DNA of 10,061 bases from Limnohabitans sp. Rim8 (GCA_945877725.1 CAMDXR010000087.1:1-10061); one strand, 5' to 3'; shown: positions 1 through 6,861, counted from the stretch's first letter. Translations and numbers: made by a program. The notes: generated by a model from the sequence alone, not told the origin.

Positions 1-237
1 GGCGTGTTCGAGTTTGCGGCCTTTGAAAACGGCACCAAGGTCATTGCCCAAGCGATTGCCGAGTCCAGCGCCTTCAGCATCGCAGGCGGTGGCGACACCC
101 TGGCGGCCATAGCCAAATACGGCATCGAAAAGCAGGTGGGCTACATCTCCACAGGCGGCGGCGCATTCTTGGAAATCTTGGAAGGCAAAACCCTGCCCGC
201 CATCGAAATCCTGACCCAACGGGCCGCTGCGGATTGA
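1..237 (+). CDS. pgk: Phosphoglycerate kinase, C-terminal fragment (5' end outside window)
   Basis: The reading frame is open from the first base and ends with TGA at 235-237, giving the last 78 residues of phosphoglycerate kinase, the cytoplasmic glycolytic/Calvin-cycle enzyme that interconverts 1,3-bisphosphoglycerate plus ADP and 3-phosphoglycerate plus ATP. Seen directly: a VFEF..F..GT segment, the GGGDT nucleotide-binding motif at visible residues 29-33, and the terminal STGGGAFLE..EG..LP family signature near residues 49-65. This is the normal C terminus of the family, with no truncation at the 3' end. The aldolase gene begins 42 bp later on the same strand, so the two are probably one operon. 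The missing N-terminal part lies left of the window; no start can be assigned. Confidence 0.95.
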   Translation, partial: GVFEFAAFENGTKVIAQAIAESSAFSIAGGGDTLAAIAKYGIEKQVGYISTGGGAFLEILEGKTLPAIEILTQRAAAD

Positions 238-279
238 GCCGCTGAGCGCCAATTTTTCAATACTTCAAGGAGCATTTAC

Positions 280-1320
280 ATGGCATTGGTTTCATTGCGT
301 CAAGTCCTCGACCACGCAGCCGAGTTCGGGTATGGCATTCCCGCTTTCAACGTTAACAACTTGGAGCAAGTGCAGGCCATCATGGAGGCAGCGCAAGCCA
401 CCGACAGCCCGGTCATCTTGCAAGCGTCTGCCGGGGCGCGCAAGTATGCGGGCGAGGCCTATTTGCGCCATTTGGTGTTGGCCGCCATCGAGACACACCC
501 CGAGATTCCGGTGGTATTGCACCAAGACCACGGGGCCACGCCCGCGCAGTGCCAGCAGTCCATTCGTTCGGGTTTTTCCAGTGTGATGATGGACGGTTCC
601 TTGTTAGCCGATGCCAAAACCCCGGCCAGCTATGAGTACAACGTGGCAGTGACCCAAAAGGTGTGTGAAATGGCCCATTCGGTGGGCGTTTCGGTGGAAG
701 GTGAGTTGGGTTGCCTAGGCTCCTTGGAGACCGGCGAGGCGGGCGAAGAAGATGGCGTTGGCGCTGAGGGCAAACTCAGCCACGATCAGATGCTGACGGA
801 CCCTGAACAGGCCAAAGACTTTGTAGCCCAAACCGGTGTTGATGCCTTGGCGATTGCCATTGGCACCAGCCATGGTGCTTATAAATTCACACGTCCGCCC
901 ACGGGTGATATTTTGGCCATGGACCGCATTGCAGCGATTCATGCCGCCATACCCAGCACACACTTGGTCATGCATGGCAGCTCCAGCGTGCCGCAAGAGT
1001 GGCTGCAAATCATTCGCCAATATGGCGGCGACATCAAAGAAACCTATGGTGTCCCGGTGGAAGAGATCGTGCGCGGCATTCAGACCGGGGTGCGAAAGGT
1101 CAATATCGACACCGATATCCGCCTGGCCATGACCGGGGCCATGCGACAGTTATTGGCCAAGCAGCCCTCTGAATTCGACCCTCGCAAGGCGTTGATAGCG
1201 GCCAAAAATGCCGCAGCGGGCATTTGCAAAGCACGCTTTGAAGCCTTTGGTTGCGCTGGACAAGCGAACAAGATCAAACCTGTCAGCCTGGAGTCGATGG
1301 GCAACCGTTATGCAAAATGA
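280..1320 (+). CDS. fba: Class II fructose-1,6-bisphosphate aldolase (zinc-dependent, CbbA-type)
   Basis: Encodes a 346-residue cytoplasmic aldolase that reversibly splits fructose 1,6-bisphosphate into dihydroxyacetone phosphate and glyceraldehyde 3-phosphate in glycolysis, gluconeogenesis and, where present, the Calvin cycle. Seen: the IPAFNVNN opening of the TIM barrel (residues 20-27), the HQDH zinc/catalytic segment with H81, D83 and H84, the GELG..G..E insertion near residues 140-165, the GTSHG phosphate-loop region, HGSSSVP, and NIDTDIR near the C terminus. The length fits the longer subgroup often named 'Calvin cycle subtype'. That name alone does not prove autotrophy, because this is also the ordinary glycolytic aldolase of many betaproteobacteria. 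The ATG at 280 is preceded by AAGGAG at 267-272 with 7-nt spacing. It follows pgk closely and is followed by a strong terminator. Confidence 0.96.
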   Translation: MALVSLRQVLDHAAEFGYGIPAFNVNNLEQVQAIMEAAQATDSPVILQASAGARKYAGEAYLRHLVLAAIETHPEIPVVLHQDHGATPAQCQQSIRSGFSSVMMDGSLLADAKTPASYEYNVAVTQKVCEMAHSVGVSVEGELGCLGSLETGEAGEEDGVGAEGKLSHDQMLTDPEQAKDFVAQTGVDALAIAIGTSHGAYKFTRPPTGDILAMDRIAAIHAAIPSTHLVMHGSSSVPQEWLQIIRQYGGDIKETYGVPVEEIVRGIQTGVRKVNIDTDIRLAMTGAMRQLLAKQPSEFDPRKALIAAKNAAAGICKARFEAFGCAGQANKIKPVSLESMGNRYAK

Positions 1321-1367
1321 AGCTTGACACAATGTATCAAGTGATGACTTATTTGGCTCTTAGCTTG

Positions 1368-1418
1368 GGTCACAGAGCGTTTTGATTTCCCACACTTTGA
1401 AGGGGGGACTCTGTGACC
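1368..1418 (+). repeat. 10-bp perfect inverted repeat overlapping the fba terminator (alternative hairpin or pseudoknot)
   Basis: GGTCACAGAG at 1368-1377 is the exact reverse complement of CTCTGTGACC at 1409-1418, with 31 nt between the arms. The right arm covers most of the loop and the last two bases of the left stem of the terminator hairpin at 1403-1428. In RNA the upstream arm could therefore pair with the terminator loop as a pseudoknot (8 bp outside the stem), or compete with the base of the terminator stem. The pairing is seen in the sequence; any regulatory role is inference. Confidence 0.6.
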
Positions 1419-1435
1419 GGAGTCCCCCTTTTTTT
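1403..1435 (+). terminator. Rho-independent terminator downstream of fba
   Basis: An 8-bp perfect GC-rich stem, GGGGGACT at 1403-1410 with AGTCCCCC at 1421-1428, encloses a 10-nt loop and is followed directly by seven T residues (1429-1435). It lies 82 bp past the fba stop codon and is expected to end the pgk-fba transcript. In the opposite direction the hairpin is followed only by a short TTC stretch, so it should be a weaker stop for the leftward arsR transcript. Confidence 0.9.
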
Positions 1436-1484
1436 GCAGCATCCCAAGTCACGGCACAAGAGAATTTAAGCAAAGGCCGCCGGT

Positions 1485-1697
1485 TCAGGCGAATTGGGTG
1501 AGTATTTCGGCCACATGCTCTAGCGATGGGTCGCCCTGTTCAATCATGCAACCGACCCTCAAAAAGAAGGATTTTTCGAGGGCCTTGCGGGCAGCGGCCC
1601 TTGGCTGCGCAATTTTTTCGCAGTCTGCGTCGGTTTCAATGAGCTTTTGCAAGCACCGCATCAAAATGGCCATTGATCTGGCCATTGCCTTGGCCAT
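1485..1697 (-). CDS. Small uncharacterised protein downstream of arsR (70 aa)
   Basis: I do not recognise the family. The frame starts with ATG at 1697 on the minus strand, 23 bp after the arsR stop codon, and runs 70 residues to a TGA at 1485-1487. This spacing suggests cotranscription with arsR. A modest AGGT-like ribosome binding site lies about 7 nt before the start; in-frame ATGs at 1685 and 1673 are alternative starts. The protein is predicted to be soluble and helical, with no signal peptide or obvious membrane segment. It has three cysteines (C15, C26 and C50 counting from the first Met), which could matter next to a sulfur-responsive regulator, but that is only a suggestion. An overlapping rightward frame at 1498-1734 has no gene-like features, so the minus frame is preferred. 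It could still be a non-coding 3' region. Confidence 0.5.
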   Translation of the reverse strand: MAKAMARSMAILMRCLQKLIETDADCEKIAQPRAAARKALEKSFFLRVGCMIEQGDPSLEHVAEILTQFA

Positions 1698-1720
1698 TCA
1701 GCGGACCTGCCAAGTCTTGT

Positions 1721-2056
1721 TCAGGTGGGCATGAACAGCGCTCGGTCGCTGGAGGCTTGCTCATATTGGCGGGCAATGTTGCCGCAGACCAAATCGCACA
1801 AGGCATAGATGGACGGGTCGGTCACTTTGTAAAAAACACTGGCACCCCGACTTTCGCGCTGAACGATGCCGTGCTGGGCCAGATAAGACAAATGACGAGA
1901 AACATTGGCCGCAGAGTAGCCACTGAGCTGGGCTAATTCGCCGACATTGCGTTCGTTGTCGCGCAGCAAATTCAGGATTTTCAGGCGTGTTGGTTCAGAC
2001 AAGGCCTGGAAATAGGCTGCAATTTGCTCGAGTGCTTTGGCAGGAAGGTCTTTCAT
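1721..2056 (-). CDS. ArsR/SmtB-family winged-helix transcriptional regulator
   Basis: Encodes a 111-residue cytoplasmic DNA-binding repressor. Seen: the ALSEPTRLKIL helix that opens ArsR-family folds (residues 18-28), a helix-turn-helix with VGELA..SG.S.ANVSRHLSYL (about residues 38-59) and the wing with R.G.SVFYKV (about 70-78). The metal-binding CVC motif of classical ArsR is absent from the recognition-helix region; the equivalent stretch reads NVGEL. The only cysteines are C87 and C91, four residues apart in the C-terminal dimerisation helix. The ATG at 2056 was chosen because GGAG lies 6 nt upstream; an upstream in-frame ATG at 2068 has no Shine-Dalgarno and would add four residues. It is transcribed divergently from the RND genes, which is the usual layout for a local repressor. 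The context suggests a reactive-sulfur sensor of the YgaV/BigR/SqrR kind, but the effector cannot be read from sequence. Confidence 0.9.
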   Translation of the reverse strand: MKDLPAKALEQIAAYFQALSEPTRLKILNLLRDNERNVGELAQLSGYSAANVSRHLSYLAQHGIVQRESRGASVFYKVTDPSIYALCDLVCGNIARQYEQASSDRALFMPT

Positions 2057-2073
2057 GTTGCGCTCCATTACAC

Positions 2074-2110
2074 ATTAAATCGGCCTGGATTGACGAGGCC
2101 TGAATTTAAT
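2074..2110. promoter_or_regulatory. Imperfect inverted repeat in the arsR leader (possible operator or mRNA hairpin)
   Basis: ATTAAAT (2074-2080) and ATTTAAT (2104-2110) are exact reverse complements, and inside them GGCCT (2082-2086) pairs with AGGCC (2096-2100). The 37-bp element lies between the putative arsR -10 box and the arsR start codon. It could be a repressor site over the transcription start or fold as an RNA stem in the arsR leader. Seen in sequence; function inferred. Confidence 0.45.
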
Positions 2111-2137
2111 TGTATCATTGCGCACATACGCAAACAA
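2109..2137 (-). promoter_or_regulatory. Putative sigma-70 promoter of arsR
   Basis: On the minus strand TTGTTT (plus positions 2132-2137) and TACAAT (2109-2114) are separated by exactly 17 bp and match the -35 and -10 consensus at 4 and 5 of 6 positions. Transcription would start near 2102, leaving a leader of about 45 nt before the ATG at 2056. No equally good rightward promoter for the adaptor gene stands out in the same gap; weak candidates such as TTGTAT at 2110-2115 with AACAAT at 2133-2138 overlap this one. Confidence 0.5.
2118..2133. promoter_or_regulatory. Candidate ArsR operator between the arsR -35 and -10 boxes
   Basis: TTGCG (2118-2122) and CGCAA (2129-2133) form a perfect inverted repeat with a 6-bp centre. 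The element lies almost entirely within the 17-bp spacer of the putative arsR promoter, so a bound dimer would block polymerase and could also cover a rightward promoter. This position is typical for an autoregulated ArsR-type repressor. Assignment to this regulator is inference. Confidence 0.4.
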
Positions 2138-2176
2138 TCAAATATGTAAATCTAACGGTTTGGAGAAGGGGTTGAA

Positions 2177-3235
2177 ATGAAAAAAAGCTTGATTCTGGCT
2201 GCAGTCATCGCTGTTTCAGCATGGCATCCGGTCACAGCGCTGGCCAATAAAGAGGCGACAGCCCTCAAAAGCCTGACCGCCAAAACTCTTCAAGCCGGTG
2301 CAGACGAGCTGAGTCTTGATGCGGTGGTGGAGGCTGTACGCCAAGCCACTTTGTCAACCCAAGTGGCCGGAGCCATCGTGAGCTCGACCGTCAAAGCCGG
2401 GGACCGCGTTCGTGCGGGGCAGGAGTTGTTGCGCATTGACGCCAGCGCTGCACAACAGCAAGTTGTGGGCAGTAACGCCCAACTCGAAGCCGCACAGGCC
2501 AACTTGACGGTGGCCGGGAAAGAGTTGGAACGTCAAAAACAACTTTTCCAAAAACAATACATCAGCCAGGGTGCCCTGGACCGGGCTCAGGCCCAATGGG
2601 AAGCCGCTCAGGCGCAGGTGCAAGCCCAGCAAGCGCAAACGCGGGTGGCACAGACACAAACCGGGTTTTTCAGTGTGCGTGCGCCCTTCAATGGCGTGGT
2701 CTCCGAGGTGCCGGTCAGTTTGGGGGACATGGCCATGCCAGGCCGCCCTTTGATCACCCTGCACGACCCATCGGCCTTGCGCATCAGCGCAGCAGTGCCT
2801 CAGTCACTGATGGAGGGCGTGCAGCGCCAGTTGAAATCGGTTCGTTATGAAATTGCAGGCCAGACGGTCCCAGCGGCCAAGGAGACAGTCGCCCAGTTGC
2901 TGCCCTCAGTGGACCCTGTGACCCACACTGCACAACTGCGCATTGCATTGCCAGCAGGCGCTTTGGGACTGGTGCCCGGCATGTTTGCCCGTGTTTGGGT
3001 CCCTGCAGAAAATTCGAAAAATGTAGCCAAGGATGGACGGGTTTATTTGCCCGTGACGGCCATTGTGCGTCGTGCCGAAATGACGGGTATTTATGTGTTG
3101 GATGCGCAGGGCAAGCCACGCTTACGTCAAGTGCGCTTGGGTCGTACCGTGGGCAGCAACGTGGAAGTTTTGACGGGTGTGAGCGAAGGTGACCAAGTAG
3201 TGAGCACTCCGGCAACCGTCAGCACGAAACTCTGA
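2177..3235 (+). CDS. RND efflux periplasmic adaptor subunit (membrane fusion protein, HlyD/AcrA-like)
   Basis: Encodes a 352-residue adaptor that would bridge the inner-membrane RND pump encoded next to an outer-membrane channel. Seen: an N-terminal signal peptide (KKS, then a hydrophobic core, likely cleavage after ALA at residue 23) with no lipobox cysteine, so a soluble periplasmic rather than lipoprotein adaptor; a lipoyl-like half with VAGAIVSSTVKAGDRVRAGQ (about 63-82); an alpha-hairpin coiled coil rich in A, Q and E (about 92-160); the matching VRAPFNGVVSEV lipoyl half (about 168-179); then beta-barrel and membrane-proximal domains ending in a GL..GD.VV pattern. The ATG at 2177 has a strong GGAGAAGGGG at 2162-2171. 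The RND gene starts 10 bp after its stop, so they form one operon. No outer-membrane TolC-like gene is present in the window. Substrate unknown. Confidence 0.93.
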   Translation: MKKSLILAAVIAVSAWHPVTALANKEATALKSLTAKTLQAGADELSLDAVVEAVRQATLSTQVAGAIVSSTVKAGDRVRAGQELLRIDASAAQQQVVGSNAQLEAAQANLTVAGKELERQKQLFQKQYISQGALDRAQAQWEAAQAQVQAQQAQTRVAQTQTGFFSVRAPFNGVVSEVPVSLGDMAMPGRPLITLHDPSALRISAAVPQSLMEGVQRQLKSVRYEIAGQTVPAAKETVAQLLPSVDPVTHTAQLRIALPAGALGLVPGMFARVWVPAENSKNVAKDGRVYLPVTAIVRRAEMTGIYVLDAQGKPRLRQVRLGRTVGSNVEVLTGVSEGDQVVSTPATVSTKL

Positions 3236-3245
3236 AAGTGACCCC

Positions 3246-6200
3246 ATGAGCGATAACAAACTGGGCATTTCAGGCCGTATCTCTGCGGCCTTTCAGAGTG
3301 CACAAATCACCCCCTTATTGGCACTGGTGGCTTTTTTGTTGGGTATTTTTGCGGTCATGGTGACGCCGCGCGAAGAGGAGCCGCAGATCAACGTCACCAT
3401 GGCCAACGTGATTGCCCCTTTTCCTGGCGCCTCAGTGCGCGATGTTGAGCAAATGGTGGCGATTCCTGGTGAGCAGGTGTTGTCGAAAATTGCCGGTGTG
3501 GCGCATGTGTATTCGGTGTCACGCCCCGGTGTGGCCATCTTGACGGTGCAGTTCAAGGTGGGTGTACCGCGCACAGAGGCCTTGGTCAAATTGCATGACA
3601 CGATTCGGGAAAACACAGATTGGTTGCCGCGCAATCTGGGATTACCCGAACCCCTCATTAAGCCCAAGGGCATCGATGACGTGCCGATCTTGTCATTGAC
3701 CTTGCATGGCAAAACACCCGAGGTGAGTGCTTTTGACCTCGAGCGTGTGGCGCACAGCATGGAAGCCGACATCAAGCGTGTGCCCGGCACCCGGGATGTG
3801 GTCACTCTAGGGGGCCCCCGACGTGCGGTGTTGGTGCAAATTGACCCACAACGCATGAGTGGCTCGGGCGTCACGGTACAAGATCTGCGCATGGCTTTGC
3901 AGACCGCCAACATGGGTATGCCGGTGGGTGAATTGCTGGGAGCTAACCAGAGTGTGGCGGTAGACGCTGGGCTTTATTTCTCTCAAGCCAGCGAAGTGGC
4001 GGATCTGGTGGTTCAGGTGGTCCAGGGCAAACCGGTCTTTTTGAAAGACATTGCCGAAGTGAAAGACGGACCCATGCCGGCAGAGCGTTACGTTTGGCAC
4101 GGCAATAACGAAAAGAATGGCGGTCAGGAATTTGCGGCCGTGACTCTGTCAATCACCAAAAAGTCGGGCGAAAACGCCATTGATGTGGCCAACCATGTCA
4201 AGAGCCGAGTCGAAAACCTCAAGGGCACCGTCATCCCTGACAACGTCGAGGTGGTGGAGACACGCAACTATGGTGCTACTGCCAACGACAAAGCCCAAAA
4301 GCTGATTCAAAAGCTGTTGTTTGCAACAGCTTCAGTGGTGGCATTGGTGTTCTTGGCGTTGGGGCGTCGCGAAGCCGCCATTGTGGGCGTAGCCGTGATC
4401 CTGACCTTGACCGCCACTTTGTTTGCGTCGTGGGCCTGGGGGTTCACGCTCAACCGTGTGTCCTTGTTTGCCCTGATCTTTTCAATCGGTATCTTGGTAG
4501 ACGATGCCATTGTGGTGGTTGAAAATATCCACAGACACCAGCAGCTTTACCCGCTCAAAAGCATCAAGGAAATCATTCCCGGGGCCGTGGACGAAGTGGG
4601 TGGCCCCACTATTTTGGCCACCTTCACAGTGATCGCCGCTTTGTTGCCGATGGCCTTTGTGAGTGGTTTGATGGGCCCCTACATGAGCCCGATTCCCATC
4701 AACGCGAGTCTGGGCATGTTGTTGTCTTTGGCGATTGCTTTTGTCATTACGCCTTGGTTGTCGAGCATGTGGATGAAACCCTCGGTTGCCCATGCGCAAG
4801 AGGCGCAACATGCGCAGGGCGGTCACTCGGGGTTGAGCGCCAAACTGGAGCCCTTGTTTGAGAAAGTCTTCAAGCCTCTTTTGGACACTCAAAGCGGCGG
4901 ACGAAACCGCAAGTTGTTGGGGCTGGGCATTGCCGGTCTGATTGCCTTGTCGTTGGTCTTGCCTGCGACGGGCTTGGTGATGCTCAAGATGCTGCCCTTT
5001 GATGACAAGTCCGAGTTTCAAGTCGTGGTGGACATGCCCGCAGGCACCCCGCTGGAAAAAACAGCCGCCGTCATGCGTGAATTGGGCGGCTATTTGGCTA
5101 CCGTGCCTGAAGTCACGCACTACCAAGCTTATGTGGGCACCGCCTCTCCCATCAACTTCAATGGCCTGGTACGTCAGTATTATTTGCGTTCGAGCAGCGA
5201 GTTGGGCGACATTCAAGTGAACTTGGTGGGCAAGTCTGAACGCAGCGAAAAAAGCCATGCGATTGCGACACGTGTGCGCCCGGCGTTGCAAAAAATAGGC
5301 CTTCAGCACGGTGCCAATGTCAAAGTGGTGGAGGTACCGCCAGGGCCACCCGTGATGTCGCCGATCGTGGCTGAAATTTATGGCCCTGATGCAGAGAGCC
5401 GACGTCAAGTTGCCAAGGCCGTGCGTGCGGTGTTTGAGAAAACCGAAGGTGTGGTAGATGTGGACGACAGCAGCATTGACCTTGTACCCAAAAAAATTCT
5501 TTTGGTGGACCGTCGCAAAGCTGCTGCTTTAGGGGTTTCTCAACAGGCTATCGTCAGCACCTTGCGCGCCGGTTTGGCAGGCGAATCGGTCACCTATCTG
5601 CACGATGGCAGCAAGTACCCAGTGGCAGCTTTAATCCAGTTGCCCGAGCAATTGCACGGGGACTTGGATGCCTTGCTGCAGTTGGGAGTTAAAAGCAGCG
5701 CTGGCAAAGTGGTGGCGGTGCGTGAATTGGTTACGGTCAGTGATACGCAGCGCGAGCAACCGGTGATTCATAAGGACATGCTGCCTGTGAATTTTGTGAT
5801 GGCCGACATGGCTGGCAAGGTGGACAGTCCGCTGTATGGTTTGTTCAAAATGCGCGCTGACATCGCTCGCATTCAGGCCCCGGATGGCGCACTATTAGAG
5901 GAGTACTTTATCAACCAACCCGATGACGCTTGGCGCGGCTATGGCATCAAGTGGGACGGTGAATGGCAAGTGACCTACGAAACTTTCCGTGACATGGGAG
6001 CCGCCTATGGCGTCGGATTGATCCTGATTTATTTGTTGGTGGTGGCCCAGTTTGGCTCGTATTTAACGCCGTTGATCATCATGGCACCGATCCCCTTGAC
6101 GCTGATTGGCGTGATGCCTGGCCATGCCCTGCTGCAAGCGCAATACACCGCCACCAGCATGATCGGCATGATTGCCCTGGCGGGCATCATTGTGCGTAAC

Positions 6201-6470
6201 TCTATTTTGTTGGTGGACTTCATCAATTTGCAGGTGCAAAGCGGCATGGATTTCAAGCGAGCCATTGTGCAATCGGCCATCACCCGGGCACAGCCCATCA
6301 TGCTGACCGGATTGGCCGCCATGATCGGTGCCTTCTTTATTTTGGATGATCCGATCTTCAATGGTTTGGCCATTTCTTTGATCTTCGGAATTTTCGTCTC
6401 GACGGTGTTGACCTTGGTCGTCATACCCACCTTGTATTACGTTGCTTATCGCAAAAAATACACATCTTGA
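3246..6470 (+). CDS. RND-family efflux transporter permease (AcrB-like, HAE-type)
   Basis: Encodes a 1074-residue proton-driven inner-membrane pump, the usual length for the family. Seen: first membrane helix near residues 22-40 followed by the TPREEEPQI motif, a large periplasmic porter domain to about residue 350, a helix bundle, a seventh helix near 555-580, a second large periplasmic domain to about 915, and a final helix bundle to the C terminus. The fourth helix carries GILVDDAIVVVENI, with the proton-relay pair D419-D420. The helix-10 segment reads GIIVRNSILLVDF, with R984 where AcrB has its relay lysine (K940). The double Asp and lack of CusA-type features argue against a heavy-metal (HME) pump. 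It lies 10 bp after the adaptor gene and 27 bp before a DUF2892 gene. The sulfur-gene setting hints at a sulfur-containing or toxic by-product substrate; this is inference. Confidence 0.94.
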   Translation: MSDNKLGISGRISAAFQSAQITPLLALVAFLLGIFAVMVTPREEEPQINVTMANVIAPFPGASVRDVEQMVAIPGEQVLSKIAGVAHVYSVSRPGVAILTVQFKVGVPRTEALVKLHDTIRENTDWLPRNLGLPEPLIKPKGIDDVPILSLTLHGKTPEVSAFDLERVAHSMEADIKRVPGTRDVVTLGGPRRAVLVQIDPQRMSGSGVTVQDLRMALQTANMGMPVGELLGANQSVAVDAGLYFSQASEVADLVVQVVQGKPVFLKDIAEVKDGPMPAERYVWHGNNEKNGGQEFAAVTLSITKKSGENAIDVANHVKSRVENLKGTVIPDNVEVVETRNYGATANDKAQKLIQKLLFATASVVALVFLALGRREAAIVGVAVILTLTATLFASWAWGFTLNRVSLFALIFSIGILVDDAIVVVENIHRHQQLYPLKSIKEIIPGAVDEVGGPTILATFTVIAALLPMAFVSGLMGPYMSPIPINASLGMLLSLAIAFVITPWLSSMWMKPSVAHAQEAQHAQGGHSGLSAKLEPLFEKVFKPLLDTQSGGRNRKLLGLGIAGLIALSLVLPATGLVMLKMLPFDDKSEFQVVVDMPAGTPLEKTAAVMRELGGYLATVPEVTHYQAYVGTASPINFNGLVRQYYLRSSSELGDIQVNLVGKSERSEKSHAIATRVRPALQKIGLQHGANVKVVEVPPGPPVMSPIVAEIYGPDAESRRQVAKAVRAVFEKTEGVVDVDDSSIDLVPKKILLVDRRKAAALGVSQQAIVSTLRAGLAGESVTYLHDGSKYPVAALIQLPEQLHGDLDALLQLGVKSSAGKVVAVRELVTVSDTQREQPVIHKDMLPVNFVMADMAGKVDSPLYGLFKMRADIARIQAPDGALLEEYFINQPDDAWRGYGIKWDGEWQVTYETFRDMGAAYGVGLILIYLLVVAQFGSYLTPLIIMAPIPLTLIGVMPGHALLQAQYTATSMIGMIALAGIIVRNSILLVDFINLQVQSGMDFKRAIVQSAITRAQPIMLTGLAAMIGAFFILDDPIFNGLAISLIFGIFVSTVLTLVVIPTLYYVAYRKKYTS

Positions 6471-6497
6471 GTTTTTTCATTAACAGGAGTTTGAATC

Positions 6498-6707
6498 ATG
6501 AAATCTTGGCAAATTGTTCGTTTGGTCGCAGGCACTTTTATCTTGCTGTCTTTGGCGCTGGGTGTGCAGGGTAGCCCCTTGTTTGTTAGCCCATGGTGGC
6601 TGGCATTCACTGCATTTGTGGGGGCCAATTTGCTGCAAAGCGCATTGACCCACTGGTGCCTGATGGATTCGTTGTTGCGTAAATTCGGCGTTGAGCCAGG
6701 CTGCTGA
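6498..6707 (+). CDS. DUF2892 (YgaP-like) two-helix inner-membrane protein
   Basis: Encodes 69 residues with two hydrophobic segments, about 6-23 and 31-49, separated by a short loop, followed by a basic amphipathic tail. The pattern NLLQS..T..C.M...L.K.GV is the recognisable end of the family that forms the membrane domain of E. coli YgaP. In the usual motif the cysteine is followed by P-M or P-L; here it reads CLM (C54). The protein ends in a second cysteine (C69). AGGAG at 6485-6489 precedes the ATG by 8 nt. It is 27 bp behind the RND gene, so most likely in the same operon, and the separate rhodanese gene follows, so membrane and sulfurtransferase parts of YgaP are encoded as two proteins here. 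Proposed roles in the family include handling of sulfur species at the membrane; exact function is unknown. Confidence 0.8.
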   Translation: MKSWQIVRLVAGTFILLSLALGVQGSPLFVSPWWLAFTAFVGANLLQSALTHWCLMDSLLRKFGVEPGC

Positions 6708-6739
6708 GCTGAAAGCTACGGCGTGATCTGAGGCGCATG

Positions 6740-6759
6740 AAACGTTCACGTTTTAAAAC
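6740..6759. repeat. Two abutting palindromes upstream of the rhodanese gene
   Basis: AAACGT-TC-ACGTTT (6740-6753) is a perfect inverted repeat and GTTTTAAAAC (6750-6759) is a perfect palindrome sharing four bases with it. They lie in the 154-bp gap between the DUF2892 and rhodanese genes, 33 bp after the former's stop and about 100 bp before the rhodanese start. They look like protein-binding sites rather than a terminator, as the RNA stem would be weak and no GC-rich stem with a T run is present. A GC-rich CGCC-N4-GGCG repeat follows at 6766-6777. Confidence 0.35.
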
Positions 6760-6861
6760 CCGAAACGCCCGCCGGCGTATGCAGGGTGTACGTTCTGTTC
6801 AAGCTTGGCGTATTTTTCAATGCCGGTAACAAACCAGTCATTTTGAATCGAAAGAAGCACC

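Noticed and set aside
1498..1734. 78-residue plus-strand frame opposite the small protein after arsR
   Set aside because: It has no ribosome binding site, ends inside the arsR 3' end in antisense, and the arsR-linked minus frame explains the region better.
3293..3913. 206-residue minus-strand open frame over the start of the RND gene
   Set aside because: Shadow of the first periplasmic domain; Thr/Ser/Arg-rich with no family resemblance.
4482..5408. 308-residue open frame on the minus strand inside the RND gene
   Set aside because: Antisense to the conserved pump; rich in His, Gln and Arg, with no motif or ribosome binding site.
3246..6470. Heavy-metal (CusA/CzcA-type) RND pump
   Set aside because: Helix 4 has the HAE-type double aspartate and the TPREEEPQI start; no CusA-like methionine features or metal-binding adaptor residues are seen.
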